Source of the DNA: Pseudovibrio ascidiaceicola
GTDB taxonomy: Bacteria > Pseudomonadota > Alphaproteobacteria > Rhizobiales > Stappiaceae
NCBI RefSeq assembly: GCF_900114245.1
Contig: NZ_FOSK01000008.1
Coordinates: forward strand, 124,001 to 188,000
Direction of reading: 5' to 3'
DNA: 64,000 nt
Under the pieces are notes generated by a model, which searched no databases, was not told where the DNA came from, and worked only from the letters and a program-made list of their open reading frames with translations. The position numbers and the translations under genes were made by a program. Positions 9,267-17,322 of this stretch are shown here, in pieces (positions within the stretch are counted from its first letter, which is position 1; each line of letters opens with the position of its first letter).

Positions 9267-10327
9267 CTGATAATGGCTCCATAGATACCTTAGAACGTCC
9301 AGCTCAGGACGAGGATCAAACAAAAGATAAATTCCGCGAAGCTCAGCCTTTCAAACAGGAAGCGGGTCGTGCAACGCCTTATGGGAAAAGCGATAAGGAA
9401 GATGCTCCGCGGGAAGAAGGTTTCACTCCATCAATTGGAGAGCGTCTGATTGAGGCCTTACGAGTTGCTGGCAACAATGCGAGACAGCATATTGGACAAA
9501 CCTCAGCAATTTTGAAAAACCGAAGAGCGCGGAGCTCTGTTGCAGCCGCTGCTCTCCCTCCACTTTTGAAGCCACAAAATATTGCGGCCTTATTGATTGG
9601 GCTATGCGGTCTGGCAATGGTCTTTCTGGACCATAGTAGCCCGATTTGGGCCCGGAAACTGCCTGTTGCCTATCACGATATTTTCGAGGTCATTACAGAT
9701 GTCGGCAAGTCCGACTGGATCCTGTTCCCGACTGGACTATGGATTCTAGCAATGATTTTTGGCGGCTGGCAGCGCCTCCCGTTTCGTAGAAAGATGGCAG
9801 TGTCGTATCTGACGATATACGGGAGTTATCTGTTCTTTGTTGTCGCTGTCAGCGGGTTGCTGGCCATTGTTCTGAAATGGAATATCGGGCGTGCCCGACC
9901 AACCTTATTTGATGAAATGGGGCCAATGTACTTCGATTTTTTCGCGTGGGAGGCAAAGCTTTCAAGCCTTCCAAGTGGGCATTCGACAACAGCTGGTGCT
10001 CTGATCGTTGCTTTAGCATTGATTGCCCCCAGACTTCGGTGGCTGCTTGCTGTTGTTGGGCTTTGGATTGCTGCCAGTAGAGTGATTGTAGGAGCGCATT
10101 ATCCTAGTGATGTTGTCGCTGGCATTATCATAGGTGGGGCATTTTCTTATTGCTGTGCCCGTTGGATGGCTCGTCGGCGGATCGGGTTTTCATTTGATAA
10201 TAAAGGCGGCGTGCAACCGATTATGAACAGTGTCTCTATGGCCTTGTGCTTGAGGTCATGGCGGGCAGCGCGATCTGACAGCTTTTCTCCCGTACAAAAA
10301 CAATCGGAGACACTCCGGGCTGATTGA
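9263..10327 (+). CDS. PAP2-family membrane phosphatase
   Basis: Membrane phosphatase of the PAP2 type, 354 aa. After a hydrophilic, charged N-terminus of roughly 100 residues come six hydrophobic helices. All three catalytic motifs are present in order: KWNIGRARP (K-x6-RP), PSGHS, and SRVIVGAHYPSD (SR-x5-H-x3-D). Family members remove phosphate from lipid A, undecaprenyl pyrophosphate or phosphatidylglycerophosphate; the glycosyltransferase neighbours favour lipid A (LpxE/F-like) or prenyl-carrier recycling. The long soluble N-terminal extension is unusual for LpxE-type enzymes. The 54-base gap to the next gene has no terminator. Confidence 0.87.
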   Translation: MTDNGSIDTLERPAQDEDQTKDKFREAQPFKQEAGRATPYGKSDKEDAPREEGFTPSIGERLIEALRVAGNNARQHIGQTSAILKNRRARSSVAAAALPPLLKPQNIAALLIGLCGLAMVFLDHSSPIWARKLPVAYHDIFEVITDVGKSDWILFPTGLWILAMIFGGWQRLPFRRKMAVSYLTIYGSYLFFVVAVSGLLAIVLKWNIGRARPTLFDEMGPMYFDFFAWEAKLSSLPSGHSTTAGALIVALALIAPRLRWLLAVVGLWIAASRVIVGAHYPSDVVAGIIIGGAFSYCCARWMARRRIGFSFDNKGGVQPIMNSVSMALCLRSWRAARSDSFSPVQKQSETLRAD

Positions 10328-10381
10328 GGTTGTTGTCCCTTAGCCTGAACGGAGTTCCGTCTCAGGGTAGGGGTAGCTGGA

Positions 10382-11158
10382 ATGACCAAGAGTGCCGGTG
10401 GGAACGAGATCGACGTCAGCGTTGTTATCCCTGCGAAGAATGAGAGAGATAATCTTCCTCCCTTGCTGGATGAGATTGCGGAAGCTCTGAAGGACTACAG
10501 ATTTGAAGCCATTGTGGTTGATGATGGCTCTACTGACGATAGTCTTGAGGTGTTGCGGCGCTATGCGTTGGAGCACGGCTTTTTGCGGCTGATCCATCAC
10601 AAACGGTCTGCTGGGCAGAGCTGTTCTGTGCGTACAGGATTATTGCATGCGCGGGGCACGTATGTCGCCACGATCGATGGCGATGGGCAGAATAATCCGA
10701 TCTATTATCGTGAAATGCTTGAGGCGATGGAGAAGGGTGGTGCGCGTGTTGGTCTTGCTGCCGGGCAAAGACTGGGGCGAAAAGCCAGCCTCTTCAAACG
10801 TTATGCTTCTAAAGCGGCTAACAAGCTGCGTGGAGCAATTCTCAAAGACAATACGCGGGACAGCGGGTGTGGGCTCAAATTGTTACGGCGTGATGTGTTT
10901 TTGAAGCTGCCGTACTTTGACAGCTGGCATCGTTTTTTGCCGGCCCTTGTGATCCGTGAAGGATATGAGGTGGTCCACGTGGATGTGGTTGACCGTGAGC
11001 GTGAGCACGGTGTCTCGAAATATGGGATCTTTGACCGAGCGCTTGTCGGAGTTCTTGATCTGTTTGGTGTGTGGTGGTTGCGCCGACGTCGAAAAGTCAT
11101 TCCCGAAGTGGTGATGGTGACAGATTCGGATGTGTCTCCTGCGAAGGAGGACCATTGA
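10382..11158 (+). CDS. GT2 glycosyltransferase (polyprenyl-phosphate sugar synthase)
   Basis: Cytoplasmic family-2 glycosyltransferase of the dolichol-phosphate-mannose-synthase type, 258 aa, expected to load a sugar on a polyprenyl phosphate for the GT39 enzyme. Seen are VSVVIPAKNERDNLP, VVDDGSTDDSLEV, and DGDGQNNP (the DxD metal site), then the DSGCGLKLLRRDVF and RFLPALVIREG stretches typical of DPM1-like proteins. There is no transmembrane tail. The closest functional analogy is RgtE of Rhizobium (dodecaprenyl-phosphate galacturonate synthase), but the sugar is not readable from sequence. It overlaps the next gene by one base (TGATG). Confidence 0.85.
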   Translation: MTKSAGGNEIDVSVVIPAKNERDNLPPLLDEIAEALKDYRFEAIVVDDGSTDDSLEVLRRYALEHGFLRLIHHKRSAGQSCSVRTGLLHARGTYVATIDGDGQNNPIYYREMLEAMEKGGARVGLAAGQRLGRKASLFKRYASKAANKLRGAILKDNTRDSGCGLKLLRRDVFLKLPYFDSWHRFLPALVIREGYEVVHVDVVDREREHGVSKYGIFDRALVGVLDLFGVWWLRRRRKVIPEVVMVTDSDVSPAKEDH

Positions 11159-11475
11159 TGTTCTCGGGTTTGTATGACTGGCTTTATGATGTTTTCGTCG
11201 CTCAATGGGACTTCTGGGTTCTTTGGGGATTTGTCGCGCAATTCATGTTCATGATGCGTTTTATGATCCAATGGATTGCCTCTGAGCGGGTGGGGCGATC
11301 CATTGTCCCAGTGGCTTTCTGGTTCTTCTCAATAGGGGGCGGATCGCTCCTTTTGACTTACGCTATCGTCAAGAAGGATCCGGTTTTTATTGCGGGACAG
11401 GGCCTCGGATTGATCATTTATTTCCGAAATCTATGGCTTATCTACAAGGAAAAACGCAAGGACCCGAATTTCTAG
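11158..11475 (+). CDS. LAB_N-domain small membrane protein (lipid A modification)
   Basis: Small integral membrane protein, 105 aa, with the lipid-A-biosynthesis N-terminal domain (LAB_N), a SMR-like fold of three or more helices. Motifs are the FMMRFMIQWIASERVGRS stretch, PVAFWFFSIGGG and IYFRNLWLIYKEKR. The ATG at 11158 is set by AAGGAGG six bases upstream and by the TGATG junction with the GT2 gene. LAB_N proteins accompany lipid A and LPS-core sugar cassettes, where they may flip or deliver the polyprenyl-sugar; this role is inferred from context (compare ArnE/F or RgtF). Confidence 0.88.
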   Translation: MFSGLYDWLYDVFVAQWDFWVLWGFVAQFMFMMRFMIQWIASERVGRSIVPVAFWFFSIGGGSLLLTYAIVKKDPVFIAGQGLGLIIYFRNLWLIYKEKRKDPNF

Positions 11476-12054
11476 GCGATTTATCCGCAATAAATGCAAT
11501 CTGAATACACGAGTATAGCTGAACGCTATTTGCCCATAGGGAAGATAGACTTCCTTGTGGGATTTTCGTAAAATTGCGTATTATTTGTGCAGTGGGATTG
11601 TAAAGGTTAGTGTGAAATACGTATTTTTGAAGAAAATTGCTCAGATTTTGCGGTCAGTTTTTAAGGTTAGTTTTTTCATTGCGCTTGTAGTCTAAGTAAT
11701 ATTTCCTCTCTATTTCAGTATTGTTTGGATTAATTTGTTTGCTGGTGTATAAAGAACTATATTTTGCGATTTTGATTAATGGTTAAAGCGCGTGCAACTG
11801 AGATATAAATTGCATAGAAACTTTGCAATCGTTGATGAATAGCACCTCGTAGACTAACTTATTAATAAAAACCTCTTGACGTTTTTAGAGAAATATCATC
11901 GAATGCTTAGCGAGGAGTGGTTGAAGCCAATAGGGGGGCTTTAAGGACATGCGCTGACATGTCTGTCTTGGGTGTTTTTCTTAGAGGAGGAAAATAGCCT
12001 GCTACTTCCGGTGATGAATTTTAAAATTGGACAAGAAAAAGAGGCTCCAATTCT
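11476..12054 (+). other. AT-rich intergenic region upstream of aapJ
   Basis: About 580 bases without a conventional gene, clearly richer in A+T than its neighbours. It must hold the aap promoter. Near its end is a strong AGGAGG (11985-11990) that has no ATG/GTG behind it and a short reading frame that runs into aapJ (separate entry). I could not pick a convincing -35/-10 pair. Confidence 0.6.
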
Positions 12055-12058
12055 ATGA
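11999..12058 (+). promoter_or_regulatory. Candidate leader peptide coupled to aapJ
   Basis: A short frame reads in phase from CTG 11999 (8 bases after AGGAGG) or from ATG 12014 and ends in TGA 12056-12058, which overlaps the aapJ ATG as ATGA. From the ATG it codes 14 residues ending EKEAPIL. The strong ribosome site without a normal start codon and the exact stop/start overlap suggest a coupled leader, but CTG initiation is rare and the peptide has no run of one amino acid as in attenuators. Low confidence. Confidence 0.3.
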
Positions 12059-13077
12059 AAAAAATGATCCTTCCAGTTGCGCTGGGTGCAGCGTTCGCAG
12101 CGACTGCTCTGTCTGCAGCATCTGCCGGCACTCTCGAAGACGTGAAAGAGCGCGGTAAGCTGCGCTGCGCGGTTTCCACTGGTCTTGCAGGCTTTTCTTA
12201 CACCGACGAAAACGGCAAATGGCAGGGCTTTGACGTTGACTATTGCCGTGCAGTAGCTGCTGCTGTTCTTGGTGACCCGGATGCAGTTGATTTCTCACCA
12301 ACCACTGGTAAGACCCGCTTTACTGCGCTGGCTTCCGGTGAAGTAGACATCCTGTCCCGTAACACCACATGGACATTCTCCCGTGATGCAGACCTGAAGT
12401 TCACCTTCCTTGGTGTGAGCTACTACGATGGTCAGGGCTTCATGGTGAAGAAGTCTCTTGGCGTTGCTTCTGCTAAGGAACTGGACGGTGCAACCGTTTG
12501 TATCCAGACTGGTACAACGACTGAGCTGAACCTGTCTGACTACTTCTCAGCAAACAACATGTCTTACGAGCCGCTGTCCATTGAGACAAACACTGAAGGT
12601 CGTGCAAACTACCTTGCAGACGCTTGTGACGTGTACACCACCGATGCTTCCGGTCTGGCAGCTTCTCGCGCAACTTTCGAGAATGCAGACGACCACATCG
12701 TTCTTCCTGAAATCATCTCCAAAGAGCCTCTCGGTCCGCTCGTACGTCATGGCGACGATCAGTGGGCAGACATTGGCCGCTGGGTTCTGAATGCAATGAA
12801 GATTGCGGAAGAAAAAGGCATCACAGCTGCAAATGCTGACGATCAGGCTGCAAACTCCAAAGATCCAGAAGTTAAGCGTCTGCTTGGTTCTTCCGGTGAA
12901 ATGGGTGCATCCCTTGGACTGGGCAATGACTTCGCTCTCGTAGCTATCAAAGCCGTTGGCAACTATGGCGAAATGTTTGAGCGTCACCTCGGCACACAGA
13001 CCAAAGTTAACCTGGCTCGTGGTTTGAATGCGACATGGACCGAAGGTGGTCTGCAGTACGCACCTCCATTCCGTTGA
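12055..13077 (+). CDS. aapJ: General L-amino acid ABC transporter, periplasmic binding protein
   Basis: Periplasmic solute-binding protein of the Aap system, which takes up a broad range of L-amino acids. A Sec signal peptide (residues 1-24, ending SAASA) is followed by GTLEDVKERGKLRCAV and the SBP_bac_3 fold with GFSYTDENGKWQGFDVDYCR. Length 340 aa matches Rhizobium AapJ. The gene is first in aapJQMP, followed by a stable hairpin before aapQ that should make this component more abundant than the membrane parts. Codon use is that of a highly expressed gene (regular GTT, CGT, GAA). Confidence 0.93.
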   Translation: MKKMILPVALGAAFAATALSAASAGTLEDVKERGKLRCAVSTGLAGFSYTDENGKWQGFDVDYCRAVAAAVLGDPDAVDFSPTTGKTRFTALASGEVDILSRNTTWTFSRDADLKFTFLGVSYYDGQGFMVKKSLGVASAKELDGATVCIQTGTTTELNLSDYFSANNMSYEPLSIETNTEGRANYLADACDVYTTDASGLAASRATFENADDHIVLPEIISKEPLGPLVRHGDDQWADIGRWVLNAMKIAEEKGITAANADDQAANSKDPEVKRLLGSSGEMGASLGLGNDFALVAIKAVGNYGEMFERHLGTQTKVNLARGLNATWTEGGLQYAPPFR

Positions 13078-13094
13078 TCTGACCTTGATCTGAC

Positions 13095-13132
13095 AAAAGG
13101 GGCGCTGTTGCACGATGACAGCGCCCTTTTTT
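13095..13132 (+). terminator. Intercistronic hairpin / attenuator between aapJ and aapQ
   Basis: GGGCGCTGT (13100-13108) pairs with ACAGCGCCC (13118-13126), followed by T6 and extended by A/T pairs. It looks like an intrinsic terminator but sits within the operon, so it probably limits transcription into aapQMP or protects the aapJ message. Confidence 0.8.
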
Positions 13133-13161
13133 CTAAGCATAATAAATAAGGCGGGCTACTT

Positions 13162-14364
13162 ATGAGCACTTCAACCGTACCAGCCGATAATAGCTTCCAG
13201 TTGTCGCAACTGTGGCGAGATGCTCGATACAGGTCTTATACGATCCAGATTATCGCGCTTATCGTTGCTCTGTCAGTTGTGATGATGCTCATCGGCAATG
13301 CTGTCGAGAACCTCGAAGCACTTGGCAAAGATTTCAATTTCGGATTCCTATATGAGCCAGCAGGCTATGACATTGGTCAGATGCTGGTGGAGTATTCCTC
13401 CGCTTCAGGACACTGGAAAGCGGCGCTTGTTGGCTTGCTCAACACACTGCTGGTTGCTTTTCTGGCGTGTGTGACTGCAACAATCATCGGCGTTTTTGTC
13501 GGTGTTCTGCGTCTCTCCAATAACTGGGTCGTCTCCCGCTTGATGGCGGTTTACATTGAAGGCGTTCGTAACGTACCGCTGCTGCTGCAGATTCTGGCAT
13601 GGTACGCTGTCTTCATTCATGTGTTTCCAACCCCCAAGCAGGCTGTTAAAGCACCAGTTATTGAAGGGGCGGTTTATGCAACGAACCGTGGTTTCTATGT
13701 TCCTGGACTGACCTTTGATGGTGGTTACCAGATTGTTGTTGCAGTTTTGCTCGCTTCCATCGGCGGCATTTTTGTATTCCGTCGTTGGGCGCGTCAGCGT
13801 CAGGAAGCAACTGGTCAGATTCTGCCTGTGGGCTACATCAGTCTTGGTATTTTGATTGTGCCAGCCGTTTTGGCTTACTTCGCTTCTGGTATGCCGATTG
13901 GTCTTGATTATCCTGTTGCCGGTCGCTTCAATCTGAAGGGCGGCCTCAAAGTTGGTACTCCACTTATCGCTCTGTGGTTTGCGCTTTCCATCTACTCTGC
14001 AGCTTTTGTTGCGGAAATTGTCCGCGCAGGCATCATGGCGATCAGTAAAGGGCAGACTGAAGCTGCATATGCTCTTGGCCTTCGTCCGCAACGGACTATG
14101 AGCCTTGTTGTTCTGCCGCAGTCTCTGCGCATTATCATTCCACCAATGATCTCCAACTACCTGAACATCACCAAGAACTCATCCTTGGCGATTGCAGTTG
14201 GTTACATGGATCTGACTGGCACACTGGGCGGTATTACGCTGAACCAGACGGGCCGTGAGATGGAATGCATGTTGCTTTTGATGGCGACATATTTGTTGAT
14301 CTCGCTGTCTATTTCAGCCGTCATGAACTTTTATAATGAATCCGTAAAGCTGAAGGGGCGCTAA
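13162..14364 (+). CDS. aapQ: General L-amino acid ABC transporter, permease AapQ
   Basis: Inner-membrane permease, 400 aa, of the HisM/GlnP type with the long N-terminal half seen in AapQ. The binding-protein-dependent transport EAA loop is EAAYALGLRPQRTMSLVVLPQSLR at about residue 310 (EAA-x3-G). About eight hydrophobic segments are visible. It follows aapJ after the hairpin, with GGCGGGC just before the start, and is separated from aapM by one base. With AapM it forms the membrane channel of the uptake system. Confidence 0.92.
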   Translation: MSTSTVPADNSFQLSQLWRDARYRSYTIQIIALIVALSVVMMLIGNAVENLEALGKDFNFGFLYEPAGYDIGQMLVEYSSASGHWKAALVGLLNTLLVAFLACVTATIIGVFVGVLRLSNNWVVSRLMAVYIEGVRNVPLLLQILAWYAVFIHVFPTPKQAVKAPVIEGAVYATNRGFYVPGLTFDGGYQIVVAVLLASIGGIFVFRRWARQRQEATGQILPVGYISLGILIVPAVLAYFASGMPIGLDYPVAGRFNLKGGLKVGTPLIALWFALSIYSAAFVAEIVRAGIMAISKGQTEAAYALGLRPQRTMSLVVLPQSLRIIIPPMISNYLNITKNSSLAIAVGYMDLTGTLGGITLNQTGREMECMLLLMATYLLISLSISAVMNFYNESVKLKGR

Positions 14365-14365
14365 C

Positions 14366-15484
14366 ATGAGTGAAAATAATTTCGCCTTTGTCTCGACCTC
14401 TGAAAAGCCTCAGTTGCCACCTCCCCAGGGTACAACTGGTGCAATCGGCTGGGTTCGTGAAAATCTGTTCTCGTCTCCGCTCAACACTATTTTGACACTG
14501 CTTTCTATCTTTGCGGTGTATTCAACAGTGCCGGGTGTGGTCAACTGGGCGTTCGTGGACTCTGTCTGGAATGCGAACTCTCTGGATGAATGCCGGGCAC
14601 TGACAGAAAATGGTGCTTGTTGGGCTGTTATTCGTGAGCGCTATCACCAGTTCCTGTTTGGTTTTTACCCGAGCGAGCTTTACTGGCGCCCTATTTTAGC
14701 TTTCGTACTGCTGTTCTTAGCTCTTGTGCCAGCCCTTTGGGATGGTATGCCAAAGCGCGGCACTGCGTTGATGGCTTCAATGGCATACCCATTTGTGGCG
14801 TTTTGGCTGATTTGGGGTGGTTTTGGTCTTGAGCCGGTTTCCTCCACCAAACTGGGTGGTTTGCTGCTGACCATGATTATCGGTGTCTCCGGTATTTCGT
14901 TCTCGCTTCCTATTGGTATCGTTCTTGCGCTGTCTCGCAGTTCTAACCTGCCTATTGTGAAGTCTCTGGCGGTTATCTTCATCGAGTTCATTCGCGGCGT
15001 GCCGTTGATCACCTTGTTGTTTGTTGCGCACGTTCTGCTCAACTACTTCCTGCCAAAGGGTGTGAACTTCGACATCGTGCTGCGTGTTGTCATCATGGTG
15101 ACCTTCTTTGCCAGTGCTTATATGGCTGAGGTTATCCGTGGTGGTTTGGCTGCGTTGCCAAAGGGGCAGTATGAAGCTGCGGATGCACTGGGCTTGAGTT
15201 ATTGGCAGAGCATGCGTCTGATTATTCTGCCGCAAGCGCTCAAGATTTCCATCCCAGGTATCGTGAACACCTTTATTGGTTTGTTCAAAGACACCACACT
15301 GGTTTTGATTATTGGCCTTATGGATCCTCTCGGATTGGTTGCGCCAACGCTCGCTGACCAACGTTGGAATGGTATTTTTGTGGAACTTTATGCGTTTATC
15401 GCGTTCATGTTCTTTATCTTCTGCTTTGCAATGTCCCGATATTCGATGTATTTGGAACGCAAACTGCATACCGGCCATCGCTAG
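14366..15484 (+). CDS. aapM: General L-amino acid ABC transporter, permease AapM
   Basis: Second permease of the Aap transporter, 372 aa. After a polar N-terminus come a hydrophobic helix near residue 42, a periplasmic segment, and then the conserved permease domain. The EAA loop reads YEAADALGLSYWQSMRLIILPQALK near residue 270. The order J-Q-M-P and the near-contiguous starts are the same as in Rhizobium. The 39-base gap before aapP contains a plausible CGGAGAA ribosome site for the ATPase. Confidence 0.92.
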   Translation: MSENNFAFVSTSEKPQLPPPQGTTGAIGWVRENLFSSPLNTILTLLSIFAVYSTVPGVVNWAFVDSVWNANSLDECRALTENGACWAVIRERYHQFLFGFYPSELYWRPILAFVLLFLALVPALWDGMPKRGTALMASMAYPFVAFWLIWGGFGLEPVSSTKLGGLLLTMIIGVSGISFSLPIGIVLALSRSSNLPIVKSLAVIFIEFIRGVPLITLLFVAHVLLNYFLPKGVNFDIVLRVVIMVTFFASAYMAEVIRGGLAALPKGQYEAADALGLSYWQSMRLIILPQALKISIPGIVNTFIGLFKDTTLVLIIGLMDPLGLVAPTLADQRWNGIFVELYAFIAFMFFIFCFAMSRYSMYLERKLHTGHR

Positions 15485-15523
15485 TCGCCTGGCGCAAGCC
15501 AAGAGAAACTCGGAGAAATAAAA

Positions 15524-16321
15524 ATGAGTGACGCAAATCTCGCTGATGTTCAGGCGGACCGCTCAAAAATGCAGATTTCGGATACCGATGTGGCTATCGA
15601 AATCACAGGCATGAATAAATGGTATGGTGACTTTCATGTTCTGCGCGACATTAACCTGAAGGTTATGCGCGGCGAGCGTATCGTTATCTGTGGTCCATCA
15701 GGTTCTGGTAAATCCACGATGATCCGCTGCATCAACCGTCTTGAAGAGCATCAGAAGGGCCAAATCGTCGTTGACGGTATTGAGCTGACGTCTGACCTCA
15801 AGAAGATTGATGAGATCCGCCGTGAAGTTGGTATGTGCTTCCAGCACTTCAATCTGTTTCCGCATCTGACCATTTTGGAGAACTGTACGCTGGCTCCAAT
15901 CTGGGTTCGCAAGATGCCTAAGAAGCAGGCTGAAGAAATTGCGATGCACTACCTTGAGCGCGTGAAGATCCCTGAGCAGGCCAACAAATACCCAGGCCAG
16001 CTTTCCGGTGGTCAGCAGCAGCGTGTGGCAATTGCTCGTTCGCTCTGCATGAACCCGAAGGTTATGCTGTTTGATGAGCCGACATCTGCGCTTGACCCTG
16101 AGATGATCAAGGAAGTGCTGGACGTAATGATCGGTCTGGCGGAAGAGGGCATGACCATGCTCTGCGTGACCCACGAAATGGGCTTTGCCCGTAAAGTGGC
16201 TAACCGCGTGATCTTTATGGATCAGGGCCAGATTGTTGAGCAGAATGAGCCAGAGCCATTCTTCACCAATCCGCAGCATGAACGTACTCAGCTGTTCCTC
16301 TCCCAGATCCTCAATCACTGA
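15524..16321 (+). CDS. aapP: General L-amino acid ABC transporter, ATPase
   Basis: Cytoplasmic ATP-binding subunit, 265 aa. Walker A is GPSGSGKST (about residues 57-65), the Q-loop lies in [10 protein letters not shown], the ABC signature is LSGGQQQR, and Walker B is [12 protein letters not shown]; the switch histidine is in VTHEMGFA. This is the last gene of aapJQMP and is closed by a strong terminator. The identification rests on complete motifs plus operon context. Confidence 0.95.
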   Translation: MSDANLADVQADRSKMQISDTDVAIEITGMNKWYGDFHVLRDINLKVMRGERIVICGPSGSGKSTMIRCINRLEEHQKGQIVVDGIELTSDLKKIDEIRREVGMCFQHFNLFPHLTILENCTLAPIWVRKMPKKQAEEIAMHYLERVKIPEQANKYPGQLSGGQQQRVAIARSLCMNPKVMLFDEPTSALDPEMIKEVLDVMIGLAEEGMTMLCVTHEMGFARKVANRVIFMDQGQIVEQNEPEPFFTNPQHERTQLFLSQILNH

Positions 16322-16342
16322 TCTGGACAGAGTTCCCAATTC

Positions 16343-16373
16343 AAAGCCTCGCTGTTTCAGCGGGGCTTTTTTC
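16343..16373 (+). terminator. Intrinsic terminator of the aap operon
   Basis: GCCTCGCTG pairs with CAGCGGGGC (one T-G wobble) around a TTT loop, followed by T6, 22 bases after the aapP stop. Confidence 0.9.
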
Positions 16374-16456
16374 TTGTCTGCTATCTGACGTTTTCACAGT
16401 TTGACCGCTGCAACGTCTTTCCTTGCAGAGCATGGCTCTCAACAAGGAAAAACAAA

Positions 16457-17260
16457 ATGGCAGACTTTGATCTTTATGCCGGTATCGTCCAGCATTCCCC
16501 CAAATCCTGTGGTGCTTATTGTGTGAATGCGGCTCTTGCGCAACTTGGCTTTATGCCCAAGGCAACCGACGTCAATACGCTGAATGCGGCTGATCTCACC
16601 AAAGGCTATGATGTCACAACCGATCCTGGACGCATCAATTTATGGCGGCTGAGTCACTTGATTTATCATCGCTTGCAGATTGCTGAGGTGGTGACGACGC
16701 AGACTTACAAAGTTTCAGGAAATCTGGAACTTGATCTTACAGCCTCACCAAACCCAACTGCACTTTATAAAGAGAATGATGGGACGCTTGATTTGGAGAA
16801 CAGTCCCTCGGGCATGGTTGCTGTTGCTAAAACGATTGCCCCGGGTCTGGCAAAGAACATTACTTATTACACTGCATTCGGCAAAGCTCTGTTCAATAAC
16901 TTCAAGGTTCTGAATGCAGCTGGTGGTTATCTTTTCAATCGTGAAGAAGACTTGATTCAGAACAAGCTTGGCCAGACTGTCACTCAGTCTACAGTGACCA
17001 GTATTCCGTTCCAGACCAATCAGGTGAACCTCATCCTGGTGCAGTATGCAGGTACTCATACGATGCACTGGGTTGCTGGTACGCGTCATCTGACGGACAC
17101 GGACAAGGCCATGATTTATGATCCGGCGACAGGTGATGTTCTTGAAATTGCGACTACTGGCAACTTCAAGCCGCAGACCAGCTCTTCTGCAAAGCCTGCC
17201 ACAAAGATTGGGCCAAACTCCTATGAGTTCCCCGGTATCTGGATTCGGCTGGGTGCGTAG
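16457..17260 (+). CDS. Putative papain-fold (C39-like) cysteine peptidase, unknown role
   Basis: No close family recognised; 267 aa, no signal peptide. Three pieces suggest a papain-like cysteine peptidase: SCGAYCVNAALAQLG with Cys18 (compare the DCG-x-A-C-L helix of C39 peptidases), HTMHWVAGTR with His204, and MIYDPATGDV with Asp222. The Cys-His-Asp order and the HWV...DP-x-x-G context match the C39/BtrF kind of arrangement, but similarity is only motif-level and the region between (residues 40-190) is unlike C39. A clear ribosome site (ACAAGGAAAAAC) precedes ATG 16457. It has its own promoter region after the aap terminator and converges on the toroid gene. Confidence 0.6.
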   Translation: MADFDLYAGIVQHSPKSCGAYCVNAALAQLGFMPKATDVNTLNAADLTKGYDVTTDPGRINLWRLSHLIYHRLQIAEVVTTQTYKVSGNLELDLTASPNPTALYKENDGTLDLENSPSGMVAVAKTIAPGLAKNITYYTAFGKALFNNFKVLNAAGGYLFNREEDLIQNKLGQTVTQSTVTSIPFQTNQVNLILVQYAGTHTMHWVAGTRHLTDTDKAMIYDPATGDVLEIATTGNFKPQTSSSAKPATKIGPNSYEFPGIWIRLGA

Positions 17261-17276
17261 TATGGTGAATTGACGA

Positions 17277-17322
17277 CTTGGACATTGAGAGGCAAGGCTA
17301 TTCTAGCCTCTCAATGTCCAAG
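17277..17322. terminator. Perfect 17-bp inverted repeat between convergent genes
   Basis: A 17-base arm at 17277-17293 (starts CTTGGACATT) is perfectly complementary to 17306-17322, with a 12-base loop that can itself pair (AGGCTA/TAGCCT). It includes the stop codon of the minus-strand gene at 17311. There is no T-run, so it may be a bidirectional terminator or an RNA-stabilising stem. Confidence 0.65.

Noticed and set aside
11476-11998. Search for a sigma-54 or clear sigma-70 promoter before aapJ
   Set aside because: A TTGACG at about 11877 has no -10 at proper spacing, and no GG-N10-GC sigma-54 pattern was convincing.
14777-15502. Long frame opposite aapM
   Set aside because: Antisense shadow; Gln/His/Asn-rich composition results from reading the reverse of membrane-protein codons.
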